A stretch of 64,000 nucleotides of DNA from positions 67,531 through 131,530 of the forward strand of contig NZ_SNAQ03000008.1 of NCBI RefSeq assembly GCF_004375085.3, written 5' to 3'. Both the position numbers and the translations under genes were made by a program. Below are positions 45,822 through 53,873 of the stretch, piece by piece; position 1 is the first letter of the stretch; the number at the start of each line of letters is the position of its first letter. Origin of the DNA: Lewinella sp. W8. Lineage in GTDB: Bacteria; Bacteroidota; Bacteroidia; Chitinophagales; Saprospiraceae. The notes under the pieces were generated by a model, which saw nothing but the letters and a program-made list of their open reading frames with translations, was not told where the DNA came from and did not search any database.

Positions 45822-47051
45822 ATGAAATACGTTGTTCTTTTTCTCGGTCTTATCCTCGTGGGCTGCACGACGGAACCCCATTCACCGGAGTGCTATCAGC
45901 TGTCGCGTGGTACGCATCTAGCCCGACTTTATCCCTACGGCGATCATCTCGTCCTGTCCTACGTGGATTCCAGGTCCGACGGCCACCGCCTGATGATGGC
46001 CGACGTCGGTCAGTTTCCCCTCCTCCTGGATTCCGTAGAAGTGAGTCGGGGCGACAACTGGTTCGTCAACTGGGCGGATTTCCCCTCCGTAGTCCCCTAT
46101 CATCGCGGTTCCGACAGCGCCCGCTTCGCTCACTGGTTACAGTATTCCGGCCGTGGCACCTACGACTACGACATTATGGTGCTCAATCAGGGTCGCCGCT
46201 CCACCGTATTACCCGCCAAACTGCATCAGGACACCGTTTCGGCCGAGCACGGCTTCCTGTCCTCCGCCCAGTTGCCGGGTGGTGGGTTACAGGTCAGCTG
46301 GTTGGACGGGCGCTATACTAAATCGGGCGCGGACGCAGGTGCCGGGTCTTCCAAAGACGACCATGGCCACGGCCATGGCGGGGCCATGACCTTACGTACC
46401 AAAGAAGTATCCGATTCGGTGAGCATGGAGCTTGACCACCGCGTCTGCGATTGCTGCAATACGGCAACCGTGGCCACCGATGAACTGATCATGGTCGCCT
46501 ACCGCGACCGATCGGAAAACGAAATTCGGGACATCGGCTACGTGACCAAAGCCACGGGTGACGGCAGCTGGTCAACACCCCAGCTCGTTCACGCCGACAA
46601 CTGGGAGATCAGTGGCTGCCCGGTCAACGGGCCGGCCCTGGGCAGCAATGCCGGCGGTGAGGTGGCGGTCGCCTGGTTCACCGGCGCTCAGGAGCGACCC
46701 CGGATTCAGTTCGCCCGTTACGATGGAGCGGTGGGCCGCTTCACCGCACCAGTCGTTCTGGACGATCAAAGTCCGCTTGGCCGCGTCGACCTCCAACTCG
46801 ATGACTCGGGAACGGCTTTCGTGACGGGGCTAAGCGTGGACGAAAAATCGGAGGAAGTTTTTCTCTCGCTTTGGGTCATCGCTCCCGACGATTCCGTTGC
46901 TCACCAGAAGCTGTCTCCGGCAAGCGGGGCGCGGGCTTCGGGATTTCCCAGAATTGCGCTGCACAGCGATCAACTCTACTGGGCGCGAACGGTGGTGGGG
47001 GAAACGGCTGGCGGGCAGTTCGTGGAGGTCTGCCGGCAACCTACCGAATAA
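45822..47051 (+). CDS. Exported sialidase-like beta-propeller lipoprotein
   Basis: 409 residues with lipobox LILVGC-T. Repeated blade-like segments (LVLSYVDSRSDGH, GGGLQVSWLDGRY, GEVAVAWFTGAQERPRIQFAR) suggest a beta propeller of the exo-alpha-sialidase superfamily. The distinctive HRVCDCCNTATVA motif could bind metal or form disulfides. A His/Gly/Ser-rich insertion (about 170-190) follows KSGADAGAG. Sialidase Arg triad and Asp boxes are not clearly present, so enzyme activity is uncertain. The 3' end overlaps the convergent glycosidase gene by 11 bp. Confidence 0.8.
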   Translation: MKYVVLFLGLILVGCTTEPHSPECYQLSRGTHLARLYPYGDHLVLSYVDSRSDGHRLMMADVGQFPLLLDSVEVSRGDNWFVNWADFPSVVPYHRGSDSARFAHWLQYSGRGTYDYDIMVLNQGRRSTVLPAKLHQDTVSAEHGFLSSAQLPGGGLQVSWLDGRYTKSGADAGAGSSKDDHGHGHGGAMTLRTKEVSDSVSMELDHRVCDCCNTATVATDELIMVAYRDRSENEIRDIGYVTKATGDGSWSTPQLVHADNWEISGCPVNGPALGSNAGGEVAVAWFTGAQERPRIQFARYDGAVGRFTAPVVLDDQSPLGRVDLQLDDSGTAFVTGLSVDEKSEEVFLSLWVIAPDDSVAHQKLSPASGARASGFPRIALHSDQLYWARTVVGETAGGQFVEVCRQPTE

Positions 47052-48387
47052 GGAGCACCCAGTCGTTCCCCCGGCGCGGATCCAGGGGAGGGTCCAGCAA
47101 TAGCTTATCCTCCGATCGTCCGGGTTGGAAGCGGAATTGGGTGCCGGTCCGGGGATTAAACCAGTAAAATTTTGCGTCCGGACGTAGTTTATCTTCCTCC
47201 ACTTCCAGGGTATCTCCGTAGGGGGTGTAGGCGATGACGATGCTGGCGTCTTCCGTTTTACTCAGCAATACTTCGCGTCCGGAGCTGTTGGGAGCGGCGT
47301 TAAGGAAATTAAAGTCAACGGTCATTTTCCAGTACGGCAATTGCTCCATGAATCGACCGAGGTGGCCAATCTGTGCCGCTCCCGGGTAGTGGAGGGCTTC
47401 GTGCCAGTCCGTTCTGGCTACGGAAATGGGTTCCCGCCCGGGGCGCCACATCTGCCAGATGTTGTGGTTCCCAAAGGTGTGTCCTACCGTACCCGCCAGC
47501 ACACTCCACCAGGCTACCTGCCGGGTATCAAAGTCGTCGAACCAGCCGTTTACCGGCCGCCAGTTGATGGGATGGTCCTCGTAGGCGGGCTCGCCGTTGA
47601 TGACCGGTTTAGCCGGCTTCAATGCCCGGACCCGACGCGGAAAATCATAATTGGCCTTGTCGTCCAGGCGCCCGTGTCCCGTCTGAAACATGTGGAAGTC
47701 GATCCAGTCATCCTCGGCGAAAAAATCCGCCGAAGAGTACCCTCCCTGGGGGTGGTAGGTGATCAGTTGCCGGTCCCCCACCACCGCGCGAATGCCCCTG
47801 GCCATGGCCCTGATGATGGCAAAGTCTTCGGGCTCCTCCGGATTACGGTCCCCTCCAAGTATCCAGATAACGTTATTATCGGCGTATCGCTCGCCGAGAA
47901 AACGGGCGAAGGTTTCAGCGTTGGTCGGATCAAAAACTTCCGGCCCCACACCCCACTTCAGGTTAAACTTATCCCCCCAGGTCGGCAGTAGGGCGAGGAA
48001 CAAGCCCAAGCTATCCGCCAGGCGAACCACCCGATCGACGTGGGTGAAGTAGGCCTCATTGGGTCGGGTGGGATCCTGGTTGATCAGGGCAAGCGCTCCC
48101 TCGGCGTTCGGGGTGGTCAGGCCCTCCAGTTCCGCCCGCACCACGCACTGGATGGTGTTGAACCCCTTCTTTTTCCGGTCCGCGAGGTAGGTCTTCGTTT
48201 CTGCGTAATCACATCGGTGCAGTAGCTCCCAGGCCGTATCGGCCAGGTAGAAAAATGGGGCTCCGCCGTCTTGGTAAATGAGATGAGTACCTTCTCCGCT
48301 GATCGCAAGCCGGGACTGGGCCAAAAGGGTTTGGGCGTTAACTAGGGTAGTAATCAGTAGTAGCAGGTGAAATAGAAGTCGGAACAT
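47041..48387 (-). CDS. Secreted GH140-like glycoside hydrolase (DUF4038)
   Basis: 448 residues, signal peptide (FRLLFHLLLLITTLVNAQ). TIM barrel with FFYLADTAWELLHRCDY, GFNTIQCVVRAE, VIWILGGDRNPEE, VINGEPAYEDHPI and a C-terminal beta domain (YWFNPRTGTQFRF). DUF4038/GH140 enzymes cleave apiose or related side chains of plant pectin; substrate here is inferred only by family. Start at 48387 gives the signal peptide; the frame remains open to 48435. Confidence 0.88.
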   Translation of the reverse strand: MFRLLFHLLLLITTLVNAQTLLAQSRLAISGEGTHLIYQDGGAPFFYLADTAWELLHRCDYAETKTYLADRKKKGFNTIQCVVRAELEGLTTPNAEGALALINQDPTRPNEAYFTHVDRVVRLADSLGLFLALLPTWGDKFNLKWGVGPEVFDPTNAETFARFLGERYADNNVIWILGGDRNPEEPEDFAIIRAMARGIRAVVGDRQLITYHPQGGYSSADFFAEDDWIDFHMFQTGHGRLDDKANYDFPRRVRALKPAKPVINGEPAYEDHPINWRPVNGWFDDFDTRQVAWWSVLAGTVGHTFGNHNIWQMWRPGREPISVARTDWHEALHYPGAAQIGHLGRFMEQLPYWKMTVDFNFLNAAPNSSGREVLLSKTEDASIVIAYTPYGDTLEVEEDKLRPDAKFYWFNPRTGTQFRFQPGRSEDKLLLDPPLDPRRGNDWVLLIR

Positions 48388-48461
48388 TTGGACGATTCGG
48401 GTACAGCACCAAGACGTACCCGAAACAGTTCCCACCTGAATAACCGCTGGTGTCTTTTAGA

Positions 48462-48917
48462 CTATCCGCGAAGTTTATCCAGTAATCTGCTCAACTCTTC
48501 ATTTTCTGCGTCGGTGAGGCGCGAAAAGGAATTTCTCCGGAGGCGCTCTACGGCGTCAGAAGCTTCCTGGATGAGGTCCAGGCCCTTGGGCGTGATCAGG
48601 ATGTCCACCCGGCGACGGTCCGTGGAACACTCCCGTCGTTCCACCAGTCCCTTTTGCTTGAGCTTGTCGACCAGTCGACTGGCGTTGCTCATCTTGTCGA
48701 TCATTCGCTCGGTCAAGAGCTTCACGGTGGAGGGCTCCTCTCCTCTTCCCCGAAGAATTCGGAGTACGTTAAACTGCTGCAGGCTAAGACCGTAGGGCTT
48801 CAGTGCCGAAGCGGTTTCCTGGTTCAGCCACGCGGCGGTGTAAATGATGTTAACCTGGGCCCGGTGATCGGGGGTTTTAAAATTCCTTTGTTGGATAGCC
48901 TCTTCGATGGTACTCAT
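48462..48917 (-). CDS. MarR family transcriptional regulator
   Basis: 151 residues from the ATG at 48917 (a second ATG five codons upstream is possible). Winged helix: GLSLQQFNVLRILRGRGEEP, TVKLLTERMIDKMSNASRLVDKL and the wing with ECSTDRRRVDILIT. A 29-bp palindrome that could be its operator lies just upstream. It is divergent from proC. Confidence 0.92.
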   Translation of the reverse strand: MSTIEEAIQQRNFKTPDHRAQVNIIYTAAWLNQETASALKPYGLSLQQFNVLRILRGRGEEPSTVKLLTERMIDKMSNASRLVDKLKQKGLVERRECSTDRRRVDILITPKGLDLIQEASDAVERLRRNSFSRLTDAENEELSRLLDKLRG

Positions 48918-48955
48918 AACATTCAATCTCAATTAGTGTCATTACAATAGATACA

Positions 48956-48984
48956 ATTCCAAACAAACGCTAATTGTTTGGAAT
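48956..48984. promoter_or_regulatory. Probable MarR operator
   Basis: ATTCCAAACAA-N7-TTGTTTGGAAT, perfect 11-bp arms, 39 bp upstream of the MarR start and 111 bp upstream of proC. Position and symmetry fit binding by a MarR dimer and autoregulation. Confidence 0.75.
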
Positions 48985-49068
48985 CTGCACCAAATAGGGT
49001 CAAAAACCGCAAAATAGGTGCTTTCTCGCTAAAAATGCACCCGGTTACCCGATCTACGCTTCGTGCCG

Positions 49069-49076
49069 TAATTTTG
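49069..49076 (+). promoter_or_regulatory. -7 promoter element of proC
   Basis: TAATTTTG, a full match to TAnnTTTG, 18 bp before the proC ATG. No convincing TTTG is seen at the -33 distance. Confidence 0.6.
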
Positions 49077-49094
49077 TCCTGCCAAAATCACCCC

Positions 49095-49898
49095 ATGAAA
49101 ATTCTGATCATCGGTGGCGGGAATATGGGAAAAACCTATGCCCGCAGCCTGCTACGTGCCCACCTCGTTCAACCGGAAGACTTGATGATGCTGGAACGCA
49201 GTCCGGAAAAGGCTGCCGCTCTGAGTAAAGAAAACCTTGGGGTTATCCATACCAGTCCGGACGGGTGTCTGAACGTCGCCGATCTGATTATTCTGGCGGT
49301 AAAGCCGCAGGACAGCGCAGCACTTTTTGCCAGCCTTCGTCCCGCCGCCGACCCCCAGCAGGTTTACCTTTCCATTATGGCCGGGGTAACCATGAAAACC
49401 ATTCAGGACGGACTGGGGGTAGAAAAGGTGATTCGGGCCATGCCTAATCTTCCCGCCCAGATCGGGCTGGGCATGACGGCCTACACGGCGAGTGAAGCGG
49501 TAACCCGCATTGAGCTGGTGCTCGTGCAAAACCTGCTGAACACCACCGGGAAGGCCATTTACGTGGAAAAGGAGGAGGAAATTGACGCCACCACGGCCAT
49601 TTCCGGGAGTGGCCCGGCCTACGTATTATACTTCATGCAAGCGATGATTGAAGCGGCCCAGGATATGGGCTTCAATGCAAGTCAGGCGGAGCTTTTGGTT
49701 GCCCAGACTTTTCGGGGCGCCGTGGAGCTACAGATGAAGAATGACCTGAGCTGTCAGGAGTGGATTGACCGGGTGTCCAGCAAAGGAGGGACAACGGAGG
49801 CCGCCATGAAAACGTTCCGGGCGACGAGCGTTTTCGAAGACATTAAAAGCGGTGCGGCCGCGGCACTGCAGCGGGCCCGGGAACTGGGCCAGAGCTAA
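49095..49898 (+). CDS. proC: Pyrroline-5-carboxylate reductase
   Basis: 267 residues. Last step of proline synthesis, NAD(P)H-dependent. Dinucleotide-binding ILIIGGGNMGKTYARS at the N-terminus, AVKPQD, VIRAMPNLPAQIGLGMTAY, and the C-terminal signature SGSGPAYVLYFMQAMIEAA with SSKGGTTEAAM. The start at 49095 is chosen for the Rossmann motif; the longer frame lies over the promoter. Confidence 0.95.
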   Translation: MKILIIGGGNMGKTYARSLLRAHLVQPEDLMMLERSPEKAAALSKENLGVIHTSPDGCLNVADLIILAVKPQDSAALFASLRPAADPQQVYLSIMAGVTMKTIQDGLGVEKVIRAMPNLPAQIGLGMTAYTASEAVTRIELVLVQNLLNTTGKAIYVEKEEEIDATTAISGSGPAYVLYFMQAMIEAAQDMGFNASQAELLVAQTFRGAVELQMKNDLSCQEWIDRVSSKGGTTEAAMKTFRATSVFEDIKSGAAAALQRARELGQS

Positions 49899-49911
49899 TC
49901 GCTTGTTTCCT

Positions 49912-51162
49912 TCAGAATTGTTCCCAAAGCTTCACCAGGAACAGCACCAAAAACAGCAGTAAGCACAGCGTCAGCAATACATTACTCTGCCAACGGTTCT
50001 TCAGCGCCCCCATCCACGCTGGCTGGTTATTCAGGTAAAGAATGGTCAGGGCCAGAAAGGGCATAAAGAAGGCTCCCGACAGGGCGTAGGCCTGACCAAT
50101 CCACCCCGGCCTCCCCGTATACACCAGCACGAGGGGCGGAATAGCCAGGTAGAGGAGAAAAAGAAAGTACTGCCTCGTTTTGTCCAACGGAACATCCACG
50201 GGCACTTGCCGCAGGTAGCGCCCCCGATACCGGCGTGCAAAGTCCGCAAACAGATACGGCACTCCATTCCAGACGCCAATCATGGACGTAAATACCGCCG
50301 CCCAGAATCCAATCAGAAAGGTCCAGCGGCCGAAATCCCCCAAAACTTCCCCCAGCCTTTCGGAAAGGGCGGAGACCAATTTGAAACCGGTAGCAACTTC
50401 GGGGCGAACACCCGCCGCGATGATCATGATGGCGATGCCAAACAGGGCCGTTAACGCATACGCCACCCCCAGATCCAGGCGGACCTCCGCGGCGGTCACG
50501 GGCTCCGACGATCTCTGCGCCCGTAACCAGTAGGAATAACACAGGATGGTCAGCGTCCCCCCTACCCCGCCAATCAGGGTAAGGACAGCGATGAAGGACG
50601 CCACGTCGGTGAGTCCTTCCAGGCTGAATACACCGGAGGCTACCTCTCCCCAGTCGGGAGAGACGAGCACCGCCGCCGTGATGATGAGGAAAAATAACAG
50701 GATCAGAAAGAATTTCATCACTCTCTCCATCCACCTGAAGCCTCCGCGGTAGATCAGTAAGGCGGCCACCAGGGAGTGCGCCCCCCCGTACACCAATCCA
50801 GCCAGCTGGGGCTCCAGCGGAAGCGGAAGCATTGCGTTCGCGGCCTGCCCCACGTAGGTGATGAGCGTGGCCGCCACCAGGAAAGCCCAGAAGACCAGGT
50901 AGAAACCAAAGTATACCGCGATACCCTTCGGGAGTTTTTCGATCCAGCCCTGCAGGAGCGTGGTGCCCGTGGCCAATTCCCAGCGCGCCAGTCCTTCGTT
51001 CATACCGTATTTGAGGAGTGCCCCCAGAAGAATCGCCCACACCAGGGTTACGCCAGACGTTGCGCCGGCAATGGCCGAGATCACCAGATCTCCGGCCCCG
51101 ATACCGGTGGCCGCCACGAGGAGCCCGGCCGTCAGCCGGGAGGAAAGTGAAGATTTTGCCAT
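49912..51162 (-). CDS. NRAMP-related transporter lacking the canonical metal-binding motifs
   Basis: 416 residues with about 11 membrane helices arranged as in the NRAMP/LeuT fold (TGIGAGDLVISAIAGATSG in helix 1, SYWLRAQRSSEP after helix 6). The DPGN motif of helix 1 reads GAGD and the MPH motif of helix 6 is absent (CYSYWL), so a divalent metal site like that of MntH is unlikely; NRAMP-related proteins with such changes carry other substrates, for example magnesium. ATG at 51162 is preferred to the upstream TTG. Convergent with proC, 13 nt away. Confidence 0.82.
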   Translation of the reverse strand: MAKSSLSSRLTAGLLVAATGIGAGDLVISAIAGATSGVTLVWAILLGALLKYGMNEGLARWELATGTTLLQGWIEKLPKGIAVYFGFYLVFWAFLVAATLITYVGQAANAMLPLPLEPQLAGLVYGGAHSLVAALLIYRGGFRWMERVMKFFLILLFFLIITAAVLVSPDWGEVASGVFSLEGLTDVASFIAVLTLIGGVGGTLTILCYSYWLRAQRSSEPVTAAEVRLDLGVAYALTALFGIAIMIIAAGVRPEVATGFKLVSALSERLGEVLGDFGRWTFLIGFWAAVFTSMIGVWNGVPYLFADFARRYRGRYLRQVPVDVPLDKTRQYFLFLLYLAIPPLVLVYTGRPGWIGQAYALSGAFFMPFLALTILYLNNQPAWMGALKNRWQSNVLLTLCLLLFLVLFLVKLWEQF

Positions 51163-51322
51163 GGAAACCAAGGTAACATTTCCCAGCTCACTATCGCCGG
51201 TTCGGCCTTCCTCTTTCCCGCCGGGCCAACGAATCGATGAACTAGGGTATCGTATTTCCGGAACGCATCAACTCCGTCCGGGAGGATTATCTTCCCACAC
51301 GCAAAAATGCCCCCGACACGGC

Positions 51323-51330
51323 TATCTTTA
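51323..51330 (+). promoter_or_regulatory. -7-like element before the MATE gene
   Basis: TATCTTTA (one mismatch to TAnnTTTG) ends only 4 nt before the GTG start at 51335, which would make the message nearly leaderless or place the true start slightly downstream. Confidence 0.45.
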
Positions 51331-51334
51331 CGAC

Positions 51335-52708
51335 GTGGAATTAAGCACCTCATACCGGGACATCTGGAAGGTATCTATCCCTATCATTATTGGCTCCGCT
51401 GCGCAAAACGTAGTGGCCATGACGGATAGCGTGTTCCTGTACTACCGCAGTGAGGACGACTTTGCCGCCATTGGTTTCGTGGCCACCTTTTACATCATTG
51501 TGGCGGCCATCGGCTTCGGTTTCAGTCGGGGCGGCCAGATCATGATGGCCCTCCGGGCCGGTCAAAAGCGCCCCGAGGAAGTGGGTAGGACCTTCTACAG
51601 CACGGTATACTTTGAACTGATTCTGGCGGGAATTCTCTTTCTCTTCATGACCTATGGTGCCTACTGGCTATTTGCCAGCCTGGTGGACTCCGACGTCATT
51701 TTTTATAAGGCGTTGGAATACCTGGATACCAGAAAATGGGGGGTATTCGCCAGTTACTTTGGGGTGGCCTGCGTGGCCCTGTATACGGGCATCGCCCGGC
51801 CCGTCTTTATCGTCATCGATACGGTGATCCTGGCGGCGGTCAACATCATTCTTGACCGGGCGCTGATCTTCGGAGAATGGGGCTTCCCCGAAATGGGTAT
51901 CGCCGGTGCCGGACTGGCCAGTACGATCGCCGAATACGTGGCCCTGGTCATCTTCATCATCTACATGATCCTGGACCGCAAAAACCGCAAGTACAAGATC
52001 TTTAAACTCCCCAAATGGGATCCGGCCATCATCCGGGAAATCATCGGTCTTTCGGTGCCCATTGTCGCTATGTCCGTCGTCGGCCTGGGCAGCGCCTTCG
52101 TTTTCTTCGGACTGGTGGAAAACTTCGGGGAGCGGGCGCTGGCCGTGACGAATATCGTCCGGATCGCCTACCTTATTCTTTCCATTCCCGCCTGGGGCTT
52201 CTGCACGGGCATCAACACCATGGCCAGCTATTTCGTGGGTAGTAAGCAACCCCAACACGTAGTGACCGTACTCTGGAAAACCTCCATCCTGTGTTTCGGC
52301 ATCACCGCCCTGATGGTACTGCCTTTACTCGTCTTCCCCCAGGAAGTACTCTACCCCATTCTCGGAGACGAACGGGCCTACTTGATTGACGCCGCCTACC
52401 CCATTTTTTGGGTACTCGGGGGCATTCTCACCACCTTCAGTTTCGGTAGTATTTTCTTCAATGGGCTCATCGGAGCTGGCGACACCGGGCTGGCGCTCAA
52501 ACTCCAGTTTGGCTGTGCCCTTGGCTACGTTGCCCTGATCTTGGTCGTGGTGAAAAGCAGCTGGGGAACCATGGCCCTGGCCTGGAGCGTGGAAATCATT
52601 TACTGGATCGTGATGTTTATCTTCTCCTACTGGTATTTCCGTCGACCAAGGTGGAAAAAGCCAGTAGCTACCCCGGAAAAGAAACCTGCCCCGGAACTGG
52701 CGGAATGA
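51335..52708 (+). CDS. MATE family multidrug/metabolite efflux transporter
   Basis: 457 residues with 12 membrane helices. YRDIWKVSIPIIIGSAAQNVVAMTDSVF-type opening (SIPIIIGSAAQNVVAMTD), GAGLASTIAEYVAL and NTMASYFVGSKQPQH are MATE landmarks. Exchanges Na+ or H+ for drugs or metabolites. The open frame extends to 50960 antisense to the NRAMP gene; the GTG at 51335 (VELSTSYRDIWK) is the family start. Confidence 0.9.
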   Translation: MELSTSYRDIWKVSIPIIIGSAAQNVVAMTDSVFLYYRSEDDFAAIGFVATFYIIVAAIGFGFSRGGQIMMALRAGQKRPEEVGRTFYSTVYFELILAGILFLFMTYGAYWLFASLVDSDVIFYKALEYLDTRKWGVFASYFGVACVALYTGIARPVFIVIDTVILAAVNIILDRALIFGEWGFPEMGIAGAGLASTIAEYVALVIFIIYMILDRKNRKYKIFKLPKWDPAIIREIIGLSVPIVAMSVVGLGSAFVFFGLVENFGERALAVTNIVRIAYLILSIPAWGFCTGINTMASYFVGSKQPQHVVTVLWKTSILCFGITALMVLPLLVFPQEVLYPILGDERAYLIDAAYPIFWVLGGILTTFSFGSIFFNGLIGAGDTGLALKLQFGCALGYVALILVVVKSSWGTMALAWSVEIIYWIVMFIFSYWYFRRPRWKKPVATPEKKPAPELAE

Positions 52709-52777
52709 TTGGGTGGCGGTTTTTCTTTGATTATGGCGGAGCAGGTGCCGTGTTTTTCCCGGTGGCCGGGTAAAGAA

Positions 52778-52812
52778 GAAGGCGGCATCAGCTGCTCGCT
52801 AATGCCGCCTTC
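52778..52812. terminator. Bidirectional-type hairpin between MATE and DUF458 genes
   Basis: GAAGGCGGCAT (52778-52788) and ATGCCGCCTTC (52802-52812) form a perfect 11-bp stem with a 13-nt loop between two convergent genes. On the minus strand it is followed by TTCTTTAC, on the plus strand by GGGGAG, so it works best for the minus strand. Confidence 0.7.
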
Positions 52813-52833
52813 GGGGAGAACGGTCCGGTCGGG

Positions 52834-53328
52834 TTAGCAAACCTTATCCGCACAGTAGGAACTGGCGAAGGCGTCCGGTTTCGCCTTGAAGACGAATCCC
52901 ATGCCCAGGATGTAGCCCATGGCTTCCTTGAGTGCCGTATTGCTTTCGAAGCTGGGGTCGGTGTTGATGTCGGCGTGGACTTCCAGGGCTACGTCGTGCT
53001 CGTCCAGCAGGTTACACAGGGCATAGGAGATCTCTACGGACCGGGCAACTTCCAGAATCATTCGCTCGCGGATGGACATCTTCTGCACATTCTTGTAGTT
53101 GGCAATGAACATGAACCCACCCTTTTTCTCCCGAAGAAAGACGATCACGGTAGCGAATTCAACCGTTTTGCCCCGGACCTGAGAGTCCGTTCCGATGCAA
53201 ACCTTCAGTCGGTGTCCACGAGCCTTTTCCCGAAGAATCGTCTCCTGCACCGCCTCCTGAATGGGCAGGGTAATCGGGCGACCATCAAATCGTCGCCACC
53301 TCATATCGGTTAATGCGGTTTGTTGCAT
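52834..53328 (-). CDS. DUF458/YkuK family RNase H-like protein
   Basis: 164 residues. KVCIGTDSQVRGKTVEFATVIVF carries the first acidic residue of an RNase H-like fold (GTDSQ), and VALEVHADINTDPSF the second. The family is named after Bacillus YkuK; its function is not well defined. A second possible start is the ATG eight codons in (MRWRRFDG). Confidence 0.85.
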   Translation of the reverse strand: MQQTALTDMRWRRFDGRPITLPIQEAVQETILREKARGHRLKVCIGTDSQVRGKTVEFATVIVFLREKKGGFMFIANYKNVQKMSIRERMILEVARSVEISYALCNLLDEHDVALEVHADINTDPSFESNTALKEAMGYILGMGFVFKAKPDAFASSYCADKVC

Positions 53329-53515
53329 GGCGGGGGGGTATTTGGTATTTATCGTGAATATAATGGCCCCTCCAGCTTAAATAGTTGCAACAACCCCCAG
53401 CGGGCAAAATTTAATTGGGAATTAACGGTAAACTATCGTTTTGCCAACCTAAAATGAATTTTCCCCCTTTTTTCACAACCAAAAGTAAAAATCACAGTTT
53501 CACGTTCATCTTTCC

Positions 53516-53607
53516 AACTTGCAAGGGGACGGCAATTATGCCTCTTGCAAGTTTAGATAGGTGGTTTTGGGGTACGCCGGCTCGTTCCGGCGTGCCTTTT
53601 TTCTTTT
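53516..53607 (+). ncRNA. Candidate small RNA with 5' hairpin and intrinsic terminator
   Basis: Inverted repeat AACTTGCAAG (53516-53525) / CTTGCAAGTT (53544-53553), then GGTACGCCGG-ctcgtt-CCGGCGTGCC (53571-53596) followed by TTTTTTCTTTT, a strong plus-strand terminator. No protein gene lies upstream on the plus strand for it to serve: the neighbour to the left (DUF458) is on the minus strand. A short transcript of about 90 nt is a reasonable reading. The rest of 53329-53836 shows no gene. Confidence 0.45.
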
Positions 53608-53836
53608 ACCGACCGCCCACAAAACGAGGCACTTACGGCTACCTCAGCACCCCGGTTCCGCTCCCCCTTTGGCGATAAACTACCTCTTCTTTTCCGGGGC
53701 TTTAATTTGCTTTGCGGACGTACAACATACCTCCTCATTCCGCTGTTTTGTTTGGAGATTCACGGCCGGCTTTTGGAACTATTTAAGGGGGCTGCGAACT
53801 ATTAATTGCTTACCGGTATTCCCCGTGCCCATCAAG

Positions 53837-53868
53837 TTTGCACAGGAAAGGAATTCGGTGTTACTTTA
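53837..53868 (+). promoter_or_regulatory. Promoter of the AAA+ gene
   Basis: TTTG at 53837-53840, 21-nt spacer, TACTTTA at 53862-53868: matches the Bacteroidota TTTG / TAnnTTTG arrangement with one mismatch. The ATG at 53874 is 5 nt beyond the -7 element, suggesting a leaderless or near-leaderless message. Confidence 0.65.
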
Positions 53869-53873
53869 CTATA

